Below, one piece after another: positions 51,396-59,812 of a DNA stretch of 64,000 nucleotides. Below the pieces are notes generated by a model. It was given only the letters and a program-made list of their open reading frames with translations. It did not search any database and was not told the DNA's origin. Position numbers and translations under genes: made by a program. The DNA is from Leisingera sp. S132 (GTDB lineage Bacteria; Pseudomonadota; Alphaproteobacteria; Rhodobacterales; Rhodobacteraceae), in NCBI RefSeq assembly GCF_025144465.1, contig NZ_CP083553.1, positions 826,501-890,500 of the forward strand, in the 5' to 3' direction. Numbering within the stretch: the first letter of the stretch is position 1; the number at the start of each line of letters is the position of its first letter.

Positions 51396-51665
51396 TTAGT
51401 GCATGACCGGCCTTTGGTCCATCTGGACGATGGTTTCCGGGGCCGGAGGGCGGTAGCCCAGAGCACTATGTGGGCGTTTCGTGTTGTAGTGTTTCCTCCA
51501 TTCTTCGATCAGGATTTGAGCTTCTCGCAGGCTGTAGAAGATTTCGCCATTCAAGAACTCATCCCTGAACCGGGCGTTGAAGCTTTCACAGTATCCGTTC
51601 TCCCAGGGTGAGCCGGGTTCGATGTAAGCCGTCTTTGCACCGACGGCTTTGATCCAGTCCTGCAC
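51396..51665 (-). pseudogene. IS3-family OrfB (DDE transposase) C-terminal remnant
   Basis: MQDWIKAVGAKTAYIEPGSP..., ...GYCESFNARFRDEFLNGEIF..., RPHSALGYRPPAPETIVQMD: the rve integrase-core C-terminal part of an IS3/IS407 transposase, with the last catalytic Glu region (ENGYCESFNARFRDE). The first two-thirds are deleted. Directly upstream in another frame is the end of OrfA's leucine-zipper tail (RLQKENERLRAAITSQRPIF), so the deletion joins OrfA to OrfB sequence. Confidence 0.8.
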
Positions 51666-51793
51666 GGCCTGCGCAACGAACTCCGGGCCATAGCACGTCG
51701 GGAAGATTGGCCGCTGAGAGGTTATGGCCGCGCGCGCAGCCGCTCGTTCTCTTTCTGAAGCCGCTTCAGTTCCCTCAATTGATCAGTGCCCAT

Positions 51794-51988
51794 TCATTCC
51801 ACCGTACCCTTCGCATCGCGCTCGAACCAGTGGCGCTGCGATGCTCCGATCTTCCAGCGGTAATAGGTCTGTTCAGTCACGCCAATCTGCCGGATCGCAT
51901 CCAGACGCGGCATTCCTTGCGCGGTCAGTATCTCAACCTGCCGCAACTTCGTGACAATCTCTTCTGGCGTCGGTCGCTTGTTGGCCAT
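51794..51988 (-). pseudogene. IS3-family OrfA (helix-turn-helix) remnant
   Basis: MANKRPTPEEIVTKLRQVEI..., TAQGMPRLDAIRQIGVTEQT, YYRWKIGASQRHWFERDAKG, the DNA-binding N-terminus of an IS407-type OrfA. The frame ends early, at residue 64, where relatives continue into a leucine zipper; that zipper is still readable downstream (LRELKRLQKENERLR). A small indel has broken the frame. Confidence 0.75.
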
Positions 51989-52044
51989 GCGTTTCCTCCG
52001 TTTTACTAAACATAGCGGAGGACCACTTCAGTGGGGGAGCCTCA

Positions 52045-53574
52045 GTGACTGGGCCGGTTACCCGCTTTTGTCCTTCCTGTTTGGCGGAGGATGCCGCGGG
52101 TGTTGCGCGTCCCGCCGCCATGTGGCGGCATCGGTTGATCTGGACCCTGTCCGTGGTCAGGGTCTGTCCCGTGCATCAGATCCCTTTGCTCAGTCACCGC
52201 GGCGGGAATTGGGACGACGGTGCGCATGAACTTCAAGCGTTGCCTTGGCAGAGCGATGCCTTGGCGGTTGGACGTCAGGCCTCGCCGTTGCAAGGATATG
52301 TAGTTGCCAGACTGGCGGGCGCTTCTGGCCCCGCATGGCTCGAGGGCCAAGGGATCGAGCAGGCCGTCCGTGCCACCGAAATGCTGGGCGCGGTCATCGC
52401 GTTCGGATCCGAGCAGAAAGCCTCCAACATGACCGAAAACATGTGGGATGAAGCCGGACGCGCGGGGTGGGCGGCGGTGAGCGAGGGAGAGACGGCGATC
52501 CGCGCCACCTTTATGGATCTACTGAAACGCGCCGAGACCAAACCTGGCCCCACTCACCCCAAAACAGCTTATGGCATGCTCTACGCTTGGATGTCCGCAT
52601 CGCGGTTTTCGAAGGATCCCGGGCCCATCCGCGCCCTTCTTCAAGAGCCCATCCTCGATACGGCCCCCCTGACGAAAGGTCAGATCCTCTTGGGCAGCCC
52701 TGTTGAGGCCCCCCGTGTCAGCAGTGTGGCGAAGATCGCAGCCGGAGAACTCGTACATCCGAGGACGCTCCGGAACCTGCTCGCCGACCAAGGGGTCATC
52801 TCCGCCTCTGACCGGGAGGCCCCGTGCGGCCATATCTTCCTGCGCTACGATGATGCGCGCCCGTCCATTCGAATGCTGAAGCATGCAGTGCCGGTCAGCC
52901 GTTTGCCGGGGTTGCTGGGGGCGTCCCGCCCCATGGTCTCAGCCCTTCTTGAAATCGGTGCACTCACGCGGCTGACGGGGGTCGAGGCGGCTTCCAGCAA
53001 GATGAGCAAGGCGGTCGATGGGCTGGAGATGGCGGCTTTCCTTGAGGGGATGCAGGCGCGCCTTCCTGAAGTCGCGGAGAAACCGACGACCATGGTGACG
53101 CTCGCCAAGGCTGCAGAGAAGGGGAGGGTAAAGCTGTCCGTCATTCTATCGATGTTGCTGCAGGGGCGCTTGCAGCGTGCATGCCGTTTGGCTGGTTCCC
53201 CTAGCCTGTCGGCCGTTCTCGTGGATCCTCGGGAGATCAAGTCGAAGCTTGCGCTTCCCCGTCCTGGGATGAGCGGGGAGTTGGCGCTCATCATCTTCGG
53301 GTTCGACCCCTCACGAGGCCGCCGAGTATTCTGCCATCCCAAGGCAGAACCGCTGATCGCATCCGAGCCTTACGGCGAGGACGTCTGGGTTTCGCCAGCG
53401 GCGCTGGAGAACTTTCGGCAGAAATACGTGGCCAAGAAGAGGCTGCCCTTGATCATGGGCGTGCGACCGCTCGCCATCGAGAAGTTGCTTCGGGAACGCG
53501 GGGTCAAGCCGATCTGGGATTCAAAGGAGTTCGGTGCCGCCATCTATGAAAGGGTAGACCTGCCCACGGTTTGA
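52045..53574 (+). pseudogene. tniQ: TniQ family protein, 5'-truncated by IS3
   Basis: A 509-codon open frame whose product begins in VTGPVTRFCPSCLAED: the zinc-ribbon part of TniQ, with CPSC and later CPVHQIPLL. TniQ family proteins guide transposition of Tn5053/Tn7-like elements (TnsD/TniQ, also the Cas-associated ones). The family's ~90-residue N-terminal segment is missing: the IS3 end lies immediately upstream, and the GTG at 52045 is the first codon after it. The rest is a long helical region without other named motifs. A terminator at 53601 follows. Confidence 0.75.
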
Positions 53575-53600
53575 TCCCGACACCACCGACTTTGAAATCG

Positions 53601-53626
53601 ATGCCGCCGAAAGGCGGCATTTTCTT
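53601..53626 (+). terminator. Terminator after tniQ
   Basis: ATGCCGCC, GAAA, GGCGGCAT then TTTCTT: an 8-bp stem with T-rich tail, 26 bp after the tniQ stop. Between it and the element's right end there is only AT-rich sequence with TGACC-type repeats. Confidence 0.75.
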
Positions 53627-53768
53627 GCAAAATCGATGGTCATTTGTCCTGTGCCAAAAGGTCAGACTGGCCGCCCGAAGTTCGGAGGGCATTATTTATA
53701 TTTAGTTATTTCAATGACTTAAATTTTTTTCGAGTGACCCCAATGGCGTATTTCAGGTGGGTCCTACA

Positions 53769-53773
53769 GCAGA
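53769..53773. repeat. GCAGA target-site duplication, right copy
   Basis: GCAGA immediately after the ...GGGTCCTACA right end. Pairs with 49670-49674. Confidence 0.75.
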
Positions 53774-53774
53774 C

Positions 53775-54747
53775 TTATCCCACGGGCTCTGTGACAGGGA
53801 TGCCGAGCGCAGTGTAGCCGTTCAGAACGGCGATACGGACCTGAAGCTCCGCGACCTGTCGGTCGAAGTCCCGCGCCATGAGGCGCTGCCCCAGCAGTTT
53901 CACGCAATGCATCTTCGTTTCGACGCGGCTTCGGCGGTGGTATCCGCTCCATCGTCGCCAGAGGGCACGACCGAGGTATTTCGATGCCCGCAGTGCTTCG
54001 TTTCGTGCGACCGCGCCGGCGGTGACGGTCTTCCACGGTTTGGCGTTCTTGCGGGGCGGGATGACAGCGTGGGCGCCGCGGTCAGCGATTGCATCGTGGC
54101 ATTTGCGGGTGTCGCAGGCACCGTCGGCAGTGACGCTGCTGATCTGCTCGTACGCCGGGATCTGGTTGAGCAGGCCGGGTAACACCGGCGCATCGCCGAT
54201 ATGGTCCCTGTGATCTCTACGGCCCGAACCTCCAGCGTTTCCTCATCAATCCCCAAGTGGATCTTGCGCCAGACGCGCCGCTTGGGACCGCCATGCTTGC
54301 GGGCGTGCCGCTCGCCTTCGCCCTCGACCTTGATGCCCGTGCTGTCCGCTGCCCGGCAGTGCATCACGCAGTGATGTCACGAGAGGGGATCAGCAGGTGC
54401 AGTGGGCCCTTCGACCCGCGATACGGGATGTTCACGGCCAGGGTCTTCTGACGGCGGCTCAGCGTGCTGAAGTCGGGCACCGACCAGTCGAGGCCGACCA
54501 GCCGCAACAGGCTCTCGACGAAGCCTGTCGTCTGCCGAAGCGCCATGCCGAACAGCACCTTCATCGAAAGGCATGCCTGGATGGAGGCATCGCTGTAGGT
54601 CTGCTGGCGGCCACGCTTGCCTGTCGGCGCGGCATCCCAGCTCATCTCAGGGTCAAACCAGATCGTCAGCGAGCCGCGGCGCTTGAGCGCTCTATTGTAG
54701 GCTGGCCAGTTCCTGGTCCTGTAGGTCGGGGGTGCAGGTCTGCTCAT
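53775..54747 (-). pseudogene. IS5-family transposase, frameshifted
   Basis: Three segments in order: MSRPAPPTYRTRNWPAYNRA... (54364-54747), DSTGIKVEGEGERHARKHGG... (to ~54200), and GDAPVLPGLLNQIPAYEQIS... through SRVETKMHCVKLLGQRLMAR to the stop at 53775. Together they make a ~310-residue IS5-type DDE transposase (RSRVETKMHCVKLLGQ near its end). The first junction is a 41-bp insertion (54347-54387) between HLLI and DSTG; the second is a frameshift near 54200. It cannot be active. A 4.1-kb element is inserted 2 nt past its stop codon. Confidence 0.85.
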
Positions 54748-54810
54748 GCATCCCAGCTACCACGCTGGATTCATGAGATGAATCCCACACGGAATTTGTG
54801 CAACAGAGCC

Positions 54811-54914
54811 ACACCTGCTGGAAGCTTTACTCCATCCCCTTCGTCAAAGCCGCGCGCCGCCTGAAGCGGAACGGCAAAACAACAGGACGCAGAAGCCGGA
54901 CGGATGCCGGATAA
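54811..54914 (+). other. 3' fragment of an unidentified gene at the IS5 right flank
   Basis: The frame ...TCWKLYSIPFVKAARRLKRN GKTTGRRSRTDAG* is open from the IS5 boundary to TAA at 54912-54914. It looks like the 3' end of a gene cut by the IS, but the source gene is not present on the left flank, which supports a deletion at the insertion. Weak evidence; it may be chance. Confidence 0.3.
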
Positions 54915-54959
54915 CCGCGCCGCCAGGGCGCGGAGAGAAACCGGCGCCGGCCGGGGCGG

Positions 54960-55268
54960 TCAGCGGATCACTTCGCCAACCAATACCTGCGGCTGCACAT
55001 CGGTAAAATTCGGAATGTCGTCCAGCGCAGGCCCTGCGGCCTTCATTGCCGCGTCCATCGCGGCCTGATCGGCAAAGACCAATGTGGCGATGGCAAAGAA
55101 CGGCGGCGCGATGTCCGGCCCGCCTGCCAGCCCCTTGGTCACCACAGCCGATTGGATGTGCGGCCCCATGTGCTGGTCCACGATCTGCATGTGGGTGCCG
55201 GCGTAGTAAGCGTAGTCGAAGGTTTTGCCTTCGGCAGCCGGGTAGATGACTTGCAATGAAACGGGCAT
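54960..55268 (-). CDS. EthD family reductase-like protein
   Basis: A 102-aa ferredoxin-like alpha/beta-barrel protein, MPVSLQVIYPAAEGKTFDYA... (TFDYAYYAGTHMQIVDQHMG, ATLVFADQAAMDAAMKAAG). The conserved YYxxxH region near residue 21 is the EthD signature, named for an ETBE-degradation protein; actual function is unknown. ATG 55268 follows AGGAGACATT; the open frame upstream is not coding. It is downstream of lpd's terminator on the same strand. Confidence 0.85.
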   Translation of the reverse strand: MPVSLQVIYPAAEGKTFDYAYYAGTHMQIVDQHMGPHIQSAVVTKGLAGGPDIAPPFFAIATLVFADQAAMDAAMKAAGPALDDIPNFTDVQPQVLVGEVIR

Positions 55269-55335
55269 GGGAATGTCTCCTGAAGAAGAATAGCTGCCCC
55301 AGTCATATGCTGATTTGCTTCCATGCAAAACTAAA

Positions 55336-55359
55336 AGGGCAGCCCCGAAGGGCTGCCCT
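55336..55359 (-). terminator. Intrinsic terminator downstream of lpd
   Basis: Read leftwards: GGGCAGCCC, TTCG loop, GGGCTGCCC then TTTTAGTTTT. It stands ~25 bp after the lpd stop codon and is among the clearest intrinsic terminators in the window. Confidence 0.9.
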
Positions 55360-55382
55360 GAACTTTCTTCTTGGGGCGCTGC

Positions 55383-56774
55383 TCAGCTGTGGATCGGCCC
55401 GTCGCCGCAGGCCAGCGCGGCTTCGCGCACGGCTTCGGAGTAAGTCGGGTGGGCGTGGCAGGTCAGCGCCACATCCTCGGCAGAGGCGCCGAATTCCATT
55501 GCCACGCACAGCTCATGGATCATGTCGCCCGCTGCCGGGCCGATGATGGCGGCGCCCAGGATGCGGTCGGTTTCCGTATCGGTGATGATCTTGACAAAAC
55601 CGCCCTCGGCCTGATTCACCGCCTTGGCGCGGGCATTGCCCATGAACATGAACTTGCCGGTCTTGATCTTCTTGCCCTCGGCCTTCAGCGCGTCCTCGGT
55701 CGCACCGACAGTGGCCACCTCGGGTGTGGTGTAGACGACGCCCGGAATGACGCCATAGTTCACATGGCCATGCTTGCCGGCAATCACCTCGGCCACAGCC
55801 ATGCCTTCATCCTCTGCCTTGTGGGCCAGCATCGGGCCTTCGATCACGTCGCCGATGGCGTAGATGCCGGGCAGGCTGGTGCGCCAGTGATCGTCGGTGG
55901 CGATCTGGCCGCGCTCGGTCATCTTGATCCCCAGCGCATCCAGTCCCAGCCCCTCGGAGTAGGGTTTGCGGCCGGTTGCCACCAGCACCACATCGGCGTC
56001 CAGCACCACCTCGTCGCCGCCCTTCTTGGGCTGGTATTTAACTTTGGCCTTGGTCTTGGAGGTCTCCACCCCCTGCACCGCGGCGCCCAGGATGATGTTG
56101 AGCCCCTGCTTTTCCAGGATCCGCTTGAAGGAGCGCTGCACGTCCTTGTCCATGCCCGGGCAGACTGCGTCCATGTACTCGACCACGGTCACTTCCGACC
56201 CGAGGCGGGCATAGACAGACCCCAGCTCCAGACCGATCACTCCGGCGCCGATCACCGCCAGTTTCTTGGGGATCTTCGGCAGTTCCAGCGCACCGGTGGA
56301 GGAGACCACGATCTTCTCGTCGATCTCCACGCCCGGGATGGAGGCAGGCACCGAGCCGGAGGCGATCACGATGTTCCTGGCCTCGTGCACCTCATCGCCG
56401 ACCTGCACCTTGCCGGCCGCCGGAATGGAGGCCCAGCCCTTGATCCAGTCGATCTTGTTCTTCTTGAACAGGAACTCGATGCCGCCGGTGTTCTGGCCGA
56501 TCACCTCGTCCTTGTAGGCCTTCATCTGGTCCCAGTCGACCGAGGGGCTTTTGCCCTTGAGACCCATATGGGCAAAGTTGTGCTCTGCCTCATGCAGCAG
56601 ATGGGTCGAATGCAGCAGCGCCTTGGAGGGAATGCAGCCCACGTTCAGGCAGGTGCCGCCGAGGGTCTCGCGGCCTTCGACAACAGCTGTCTTAAGTCCC
56701 AGCTGGGCGCAGCGGATGGCGCAGACATAGCCGCCGGGGCCGGCGCCGATTACGATGACGTCATATTGGGACAT
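55383..56774 (-). CDS. lpd: Dihydrolipoyl dehydrogenase (E3)
   Basis: A 463-aa FAD/NAD disulfide oxidoreductase re-oxidising the lipoyl groups of 2-oxoacid dehydrogenases. [19 protein letters not shown] (FAD), the redox pair [19 protein letters not shown], the NAD loop [19 protein letters not shown], and the C-terminal catalytic [12 protein letters not shown] (His/Glu) are all present. It is the last gene of the minus-strand suc group and supplies E3 to SucAB. The gene between it and the MAPEG gene (56845) is small and unknown. Confidence 0.97.
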   Translation of the reverse strand: MSQYDVIVIGAGPGGYVCAIRCAQLGLKTAVVEGRETLGGTCLNVGCIPSKALLHSTHLLHEAEHNFAHMGLKGKSPSVDWDQMKAYKDEVIGQNTGGIEFLFKKNKIDWIKGWASIPAAGKVQVGDEVHEARNIVIASGSVPASIPGVEIDEKIVVSSTGALELPKIPKKLAVIGAGVIGLELGSVYARLGSEVTVVEYMDAVCPGMDKDVQRSFKRILEKQGLNIILGAAVQGVETSKTKAKVKYQPKKGGDEVVLDADVVLVATGRKPYSEGLGLDALGIKMTERGQIATDDHWRTSLPGIYAIGDVIEGPMLAHKAEDEGMAVAEVIAGKHGHVNYGVIPGVVYTTPEVATVGATEDALKAEGKKIKTGKFMFMGNARAKAVNQAEGGFVKIITDTETDRILGAAIIGPAAGDMIHELCVAMEFGASAEDVALTCHAHPTYSEAVREAALACGDGPIHS

Positions 56775-56844
56775 GGGTCGGTTTTCCTCGTTTCTCCCCG
56801 GTTCCGTTCAGCGGAACACGCATTAGGGGATAGTGGTCTGATGA

Positions 56845-57114
56845 TCAGACGGGGGTCAACATCTTGATCGAGATATTGGTGACCCCGTCGCGTTCAAGGT
56901 GCATGGCAAGCTCTTCCGAGCCGAAGAAGGCGCGGGCCTTCTCCGGATCGGTAGTCGCGAACAGCGCCACGGCGTGGTTTTTCCGGTCCGGATCGCTCCA
57001 GACGTTCAGATCGGTGATGCCCGCGGCCTGCCGGTTGCGCTTGTCCTGCCGGAACACGGTGAGCCAGGCGTCGAAATCGGCCACATCGGCCTGCCAGAGA
57101 ACATGGGTTGCCAT
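56845..57114 (-). CDS. Hypothetical small protein in the suc cluster
   Basis: An 89-aa protein, MATHVLWQADVADFDAWLTV... ending MHLERDGVTNISIKMLTPV. Alternating strands and helices suggest a compact dimeric alpha/beta (ABM/EthD-like) barrel; it contains DPEKARAFFGSEELAMHLER. No named family is certain. Upstream AAAGGAGTAAC is a good ribosome-binding site for ATG 57114. Lies between lpd and a 226-bp gap holding the GAGTATTT repeat. Confidence 0.75.
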   Translation of the reverse strand: MATHVLWQADVADFDAWLTVFRQDKRNRQAAGITDLNVWSDPDRKNHAVALFATTDPEKARAFFGSEELAMHLERDGVTNISIKMLTPV

Positions 57115-57272
57115 CGGTGTTACTCCTTTGTCCGTATTGCAGGCAGGATGCACCGGATGGGGCGGGGAGCGCTTTGATTCCACTCAAATAAGGCGGGTTC
57201 GGTGGTCAGGTTTTCAGAAAGGGGGCGCTGCCCCCGGCCCATGCGCAATGGGGCTCCGCCCCGTTCGGCCCT

Positions 57273-57295
57273 GAAACCGTCCACTGGACGGTTTC
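57273..57295. terminator. Perfect 11-bp hairpin in the MAPEG/lpd-side gap
   Basis: GAAACCGTCCA, C, TGGACGGTTTC. No T-tract follows on either strand. Together with the GGGGGCGC/GCCCCC stem near 57225 it fills most of the 57115-57340 gap. Confidence 0.5.
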
Positions 57296-57310
57296 CAAGA
57301 CGGGCCTCAC

Positions 57311-57339
57311 CCCCCGGAGTATTTTTGCAAAGGTGAAAG
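57311..57339 (+). repeat. GAGTATTT box, copy 6
   Basis: CCCCCGGAGTATTTTTGCAA then AGGTGAAAG, ending 1 nt before the MAPEG stop codon (minus strand). Confidence 0.65.
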
Positions 57340-57340
57340 C

Positions 57341-57733
57341 TCATGCGAGGAGCACCCCCGCGAGCATTGCCGCAAGGCCGCTGGTGGCAATCAGCCAGAT
57401 GGCGGTGCGCAGGTAGGGCACTCCGCTGAGGTAGGCGGGCAGGTAGAGGGCGCGGCCCCCGAGGTATGTGCAGATCCCGGCGGAGATCAGCGCGCTGTGC
57501 AGGCTCGCCAGTTCTGCCACCAGCGCCAGGGCGATGAAGACCGGGGCGGTTTCCAGGAAATTGGTGAAGGCGCGCCGCGCCCGGCCCGCCAGCGCGCCGC
57601 GGGAGACGGATGTGTCGCGCGGGCCTGCGGTCCACGCGTTGCCGACCGAGAGCTTCAAGAGGAAGCTGTCGCAGTTCACGTGGATCAGGGCGAGGATCGA
57701 GAGGCAGACAAGGCCCCAGAGCGGGAGAGTCAT
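57341..57733 (-). CDS. MAPEG family membrane protein
   Basis: A 130-aa four-helix integral membrane protein. MTLPLWGLVCLSILALIHVN, NFLETAPVFIALALVAELAS and LGGRALYLPAYLSGVPYLRT are typical MAPEG features, as is the NxxE motif (NFLET). Eukaryotic relatives use glutathione; bacterial members' roles are mostly unknown. The ATG overlaps the stop of the upstream membrane gene by 4 bp, so the two are coupled, within the suc-lpd run. Confidence 0.88.
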   Translation of the reverse strand: MTLPLWGLVCLSILALIHVNCDSFLLKLSVGNAWTAGPRDTSVSRGALAGRARRAFTNFLETAPVFIALALVAELASLHSALISAGICTYLGGRALYLPAYLSGVPYLRTAIWLIATSGLAAMLAGVLLA

Positions 57734-58263
57734 GTCCTCTTTTTCCGCGCCAAAGACTTCAGTTCCTTTTTGAAAGCTGCAGGCAAAAACGGAGCCAAAA
57801 TGCCGTTTGTATTGCCATAAAGAAGAAGCGCAAAGTACGGTGCTGCAAGCAGACTTGACACAGTTGGAAGCAAGACTGAGTCGGAAAAGCCTGCGTTATA
57901 TGCATAGTCTAGCCCTGCACAGGTCAGGGGAACCAAGATCGCAACTTCAACTAAAAGCCGGGCTTCGCCAAAAATGGACCCCAGAAAATGGTGGGCTTTG
58001 TACGCGGCCACCATTAGGTCGGATTTGTAGCAGAAAATCGACACACAGGTGCATAGCGCGTACACGGTAAACCACTTTGGACCGTTAGGCTGTGTTTCTA
58101 AGAGGCTGACCGACAAAATATTGGACAGCGAATAGATCAATCCAAAGGCATACAATGGGAATTTTGTCAGTTGGAGAAACCAAGCTTTTCGGATCTCCTT
58201 CTGGCTGACTGCTGGAAAATTTCTCAAAACGTATCTCCGCAAATACGGCCGCCCAGTATACAA
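57730..58263 (-). CDS. Hypothetical membrane protein, AT-rich, between sucB and lpd
   Basis: A 177-aa protein with about four membrane helices (KFPLYAFGLIYSLSNILSVS, WFTVYALCTCVSIFCYKS, LVEVAILVPLTCAGLDYA, SSLLAAPYFALLLYGNTNGI) and a Lys/Arg-rich tail. No family is recognised. Base composition is clearly lower in GC than sucA/sucB and lpd, which points to acquired DNA inside the TCA-cycle cluster. Coupled to the MAPEG gene at the 3' end; 22 bp lie between it and sucB. Confidence 0.75.
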   Translation of the reverse strand: MYTGRPYLRRYVLRNFPAVSQKEIRKAWFLQLTKFPLYAFGLIYSLSNILSVSLLETQPNGPKWFTVYALCTCVSIFCYKSDLMVAAYKAHHFLGSIFGEARLLVEVAILVPLTCAGLDYAYNAGFSDSVLLPTVSSLLAAPYFALLLYGNTNGILAPFLPAAFKKELKSLARKKRT

Positions 58264-58285
58264 CCGAGCGGCCCCTTGCTTTAGC

Positions 58286-59800
<1,515 letters not shown>

Positions 59801-59812
59801 GTCTCTTTATCC

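Larger units (their letters stand above)
51362..52044 (-). mobile_element. IS3-family (IS407-type) element, internally deleted
   Basis: Inverted ends TGATCAGCCCCACTTGAGCG (51362 on) and TGAGGCTCCCCCACTGAAGT (leftwards from 52044), both continuing into GGTCC; only 683 bp lie between, about half the usual length. OrfA's start (51794-51988) is present and OrfB's C-terminus (51396-51665) is present; the middle of OrfB is gone. Flanking triplets (CGG / GTG) do not match, so no target duplication remains. It must be inactive. Confidence 0.8.
49675..53768. mobile_element. Tn7-superfamily-like non-autonomous element with TniQ and AAA+ ATPase genes
   Basis: Left end TGTATGACCCGC at 49675; right end, read inwards from 53768, TGTAGGACCCAC: 10 of 12 positions match and both ends are TGT...ACA. 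A 5-bp GCAGA duplication flanks it. Within it are an AAA+ ATPase gene (amber-interrupted), a truncated small gene, an IS3-family relic, and a 5'-truncated tniQ. No TniA/TnsB transposase or clear TniB is present, so it could move only with help, or is a remnant. TGACC-type repeats near both ends may be transposase sites. It sits inside the IS5 copy. Confidence 0.78.
49622..54810 (-). mobile_element. IS5-family insertion sequence interrupted by a 4.1-kb element
   Basis: Terminal inverted repeats GGCTCTGTTGCACAAAT lie at 49622-49638 and, inverted, at 54794-54810. Joining 49622-49674 to 53774-54810 gives a ~1.09-kb IS5-type element whose transposase reads leftwards; the inserted element begins just after its stop codon. 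The transposase is broken by a 41-bp insertion and a frameshift. The flanks (AAGG / ACAC) show no target duplication, so the site has rearranged since insertion. The 17-bp repeats mark both ends clearly. Confidence 0.85.

Noticed and set aside
51396-51988. Antisense plus-strand frames across the IS3 relic as possible cargo genes
   Set aside because: They are shadows of the OrfA/OrfB remnants, with no motif or ribosome-binding site.
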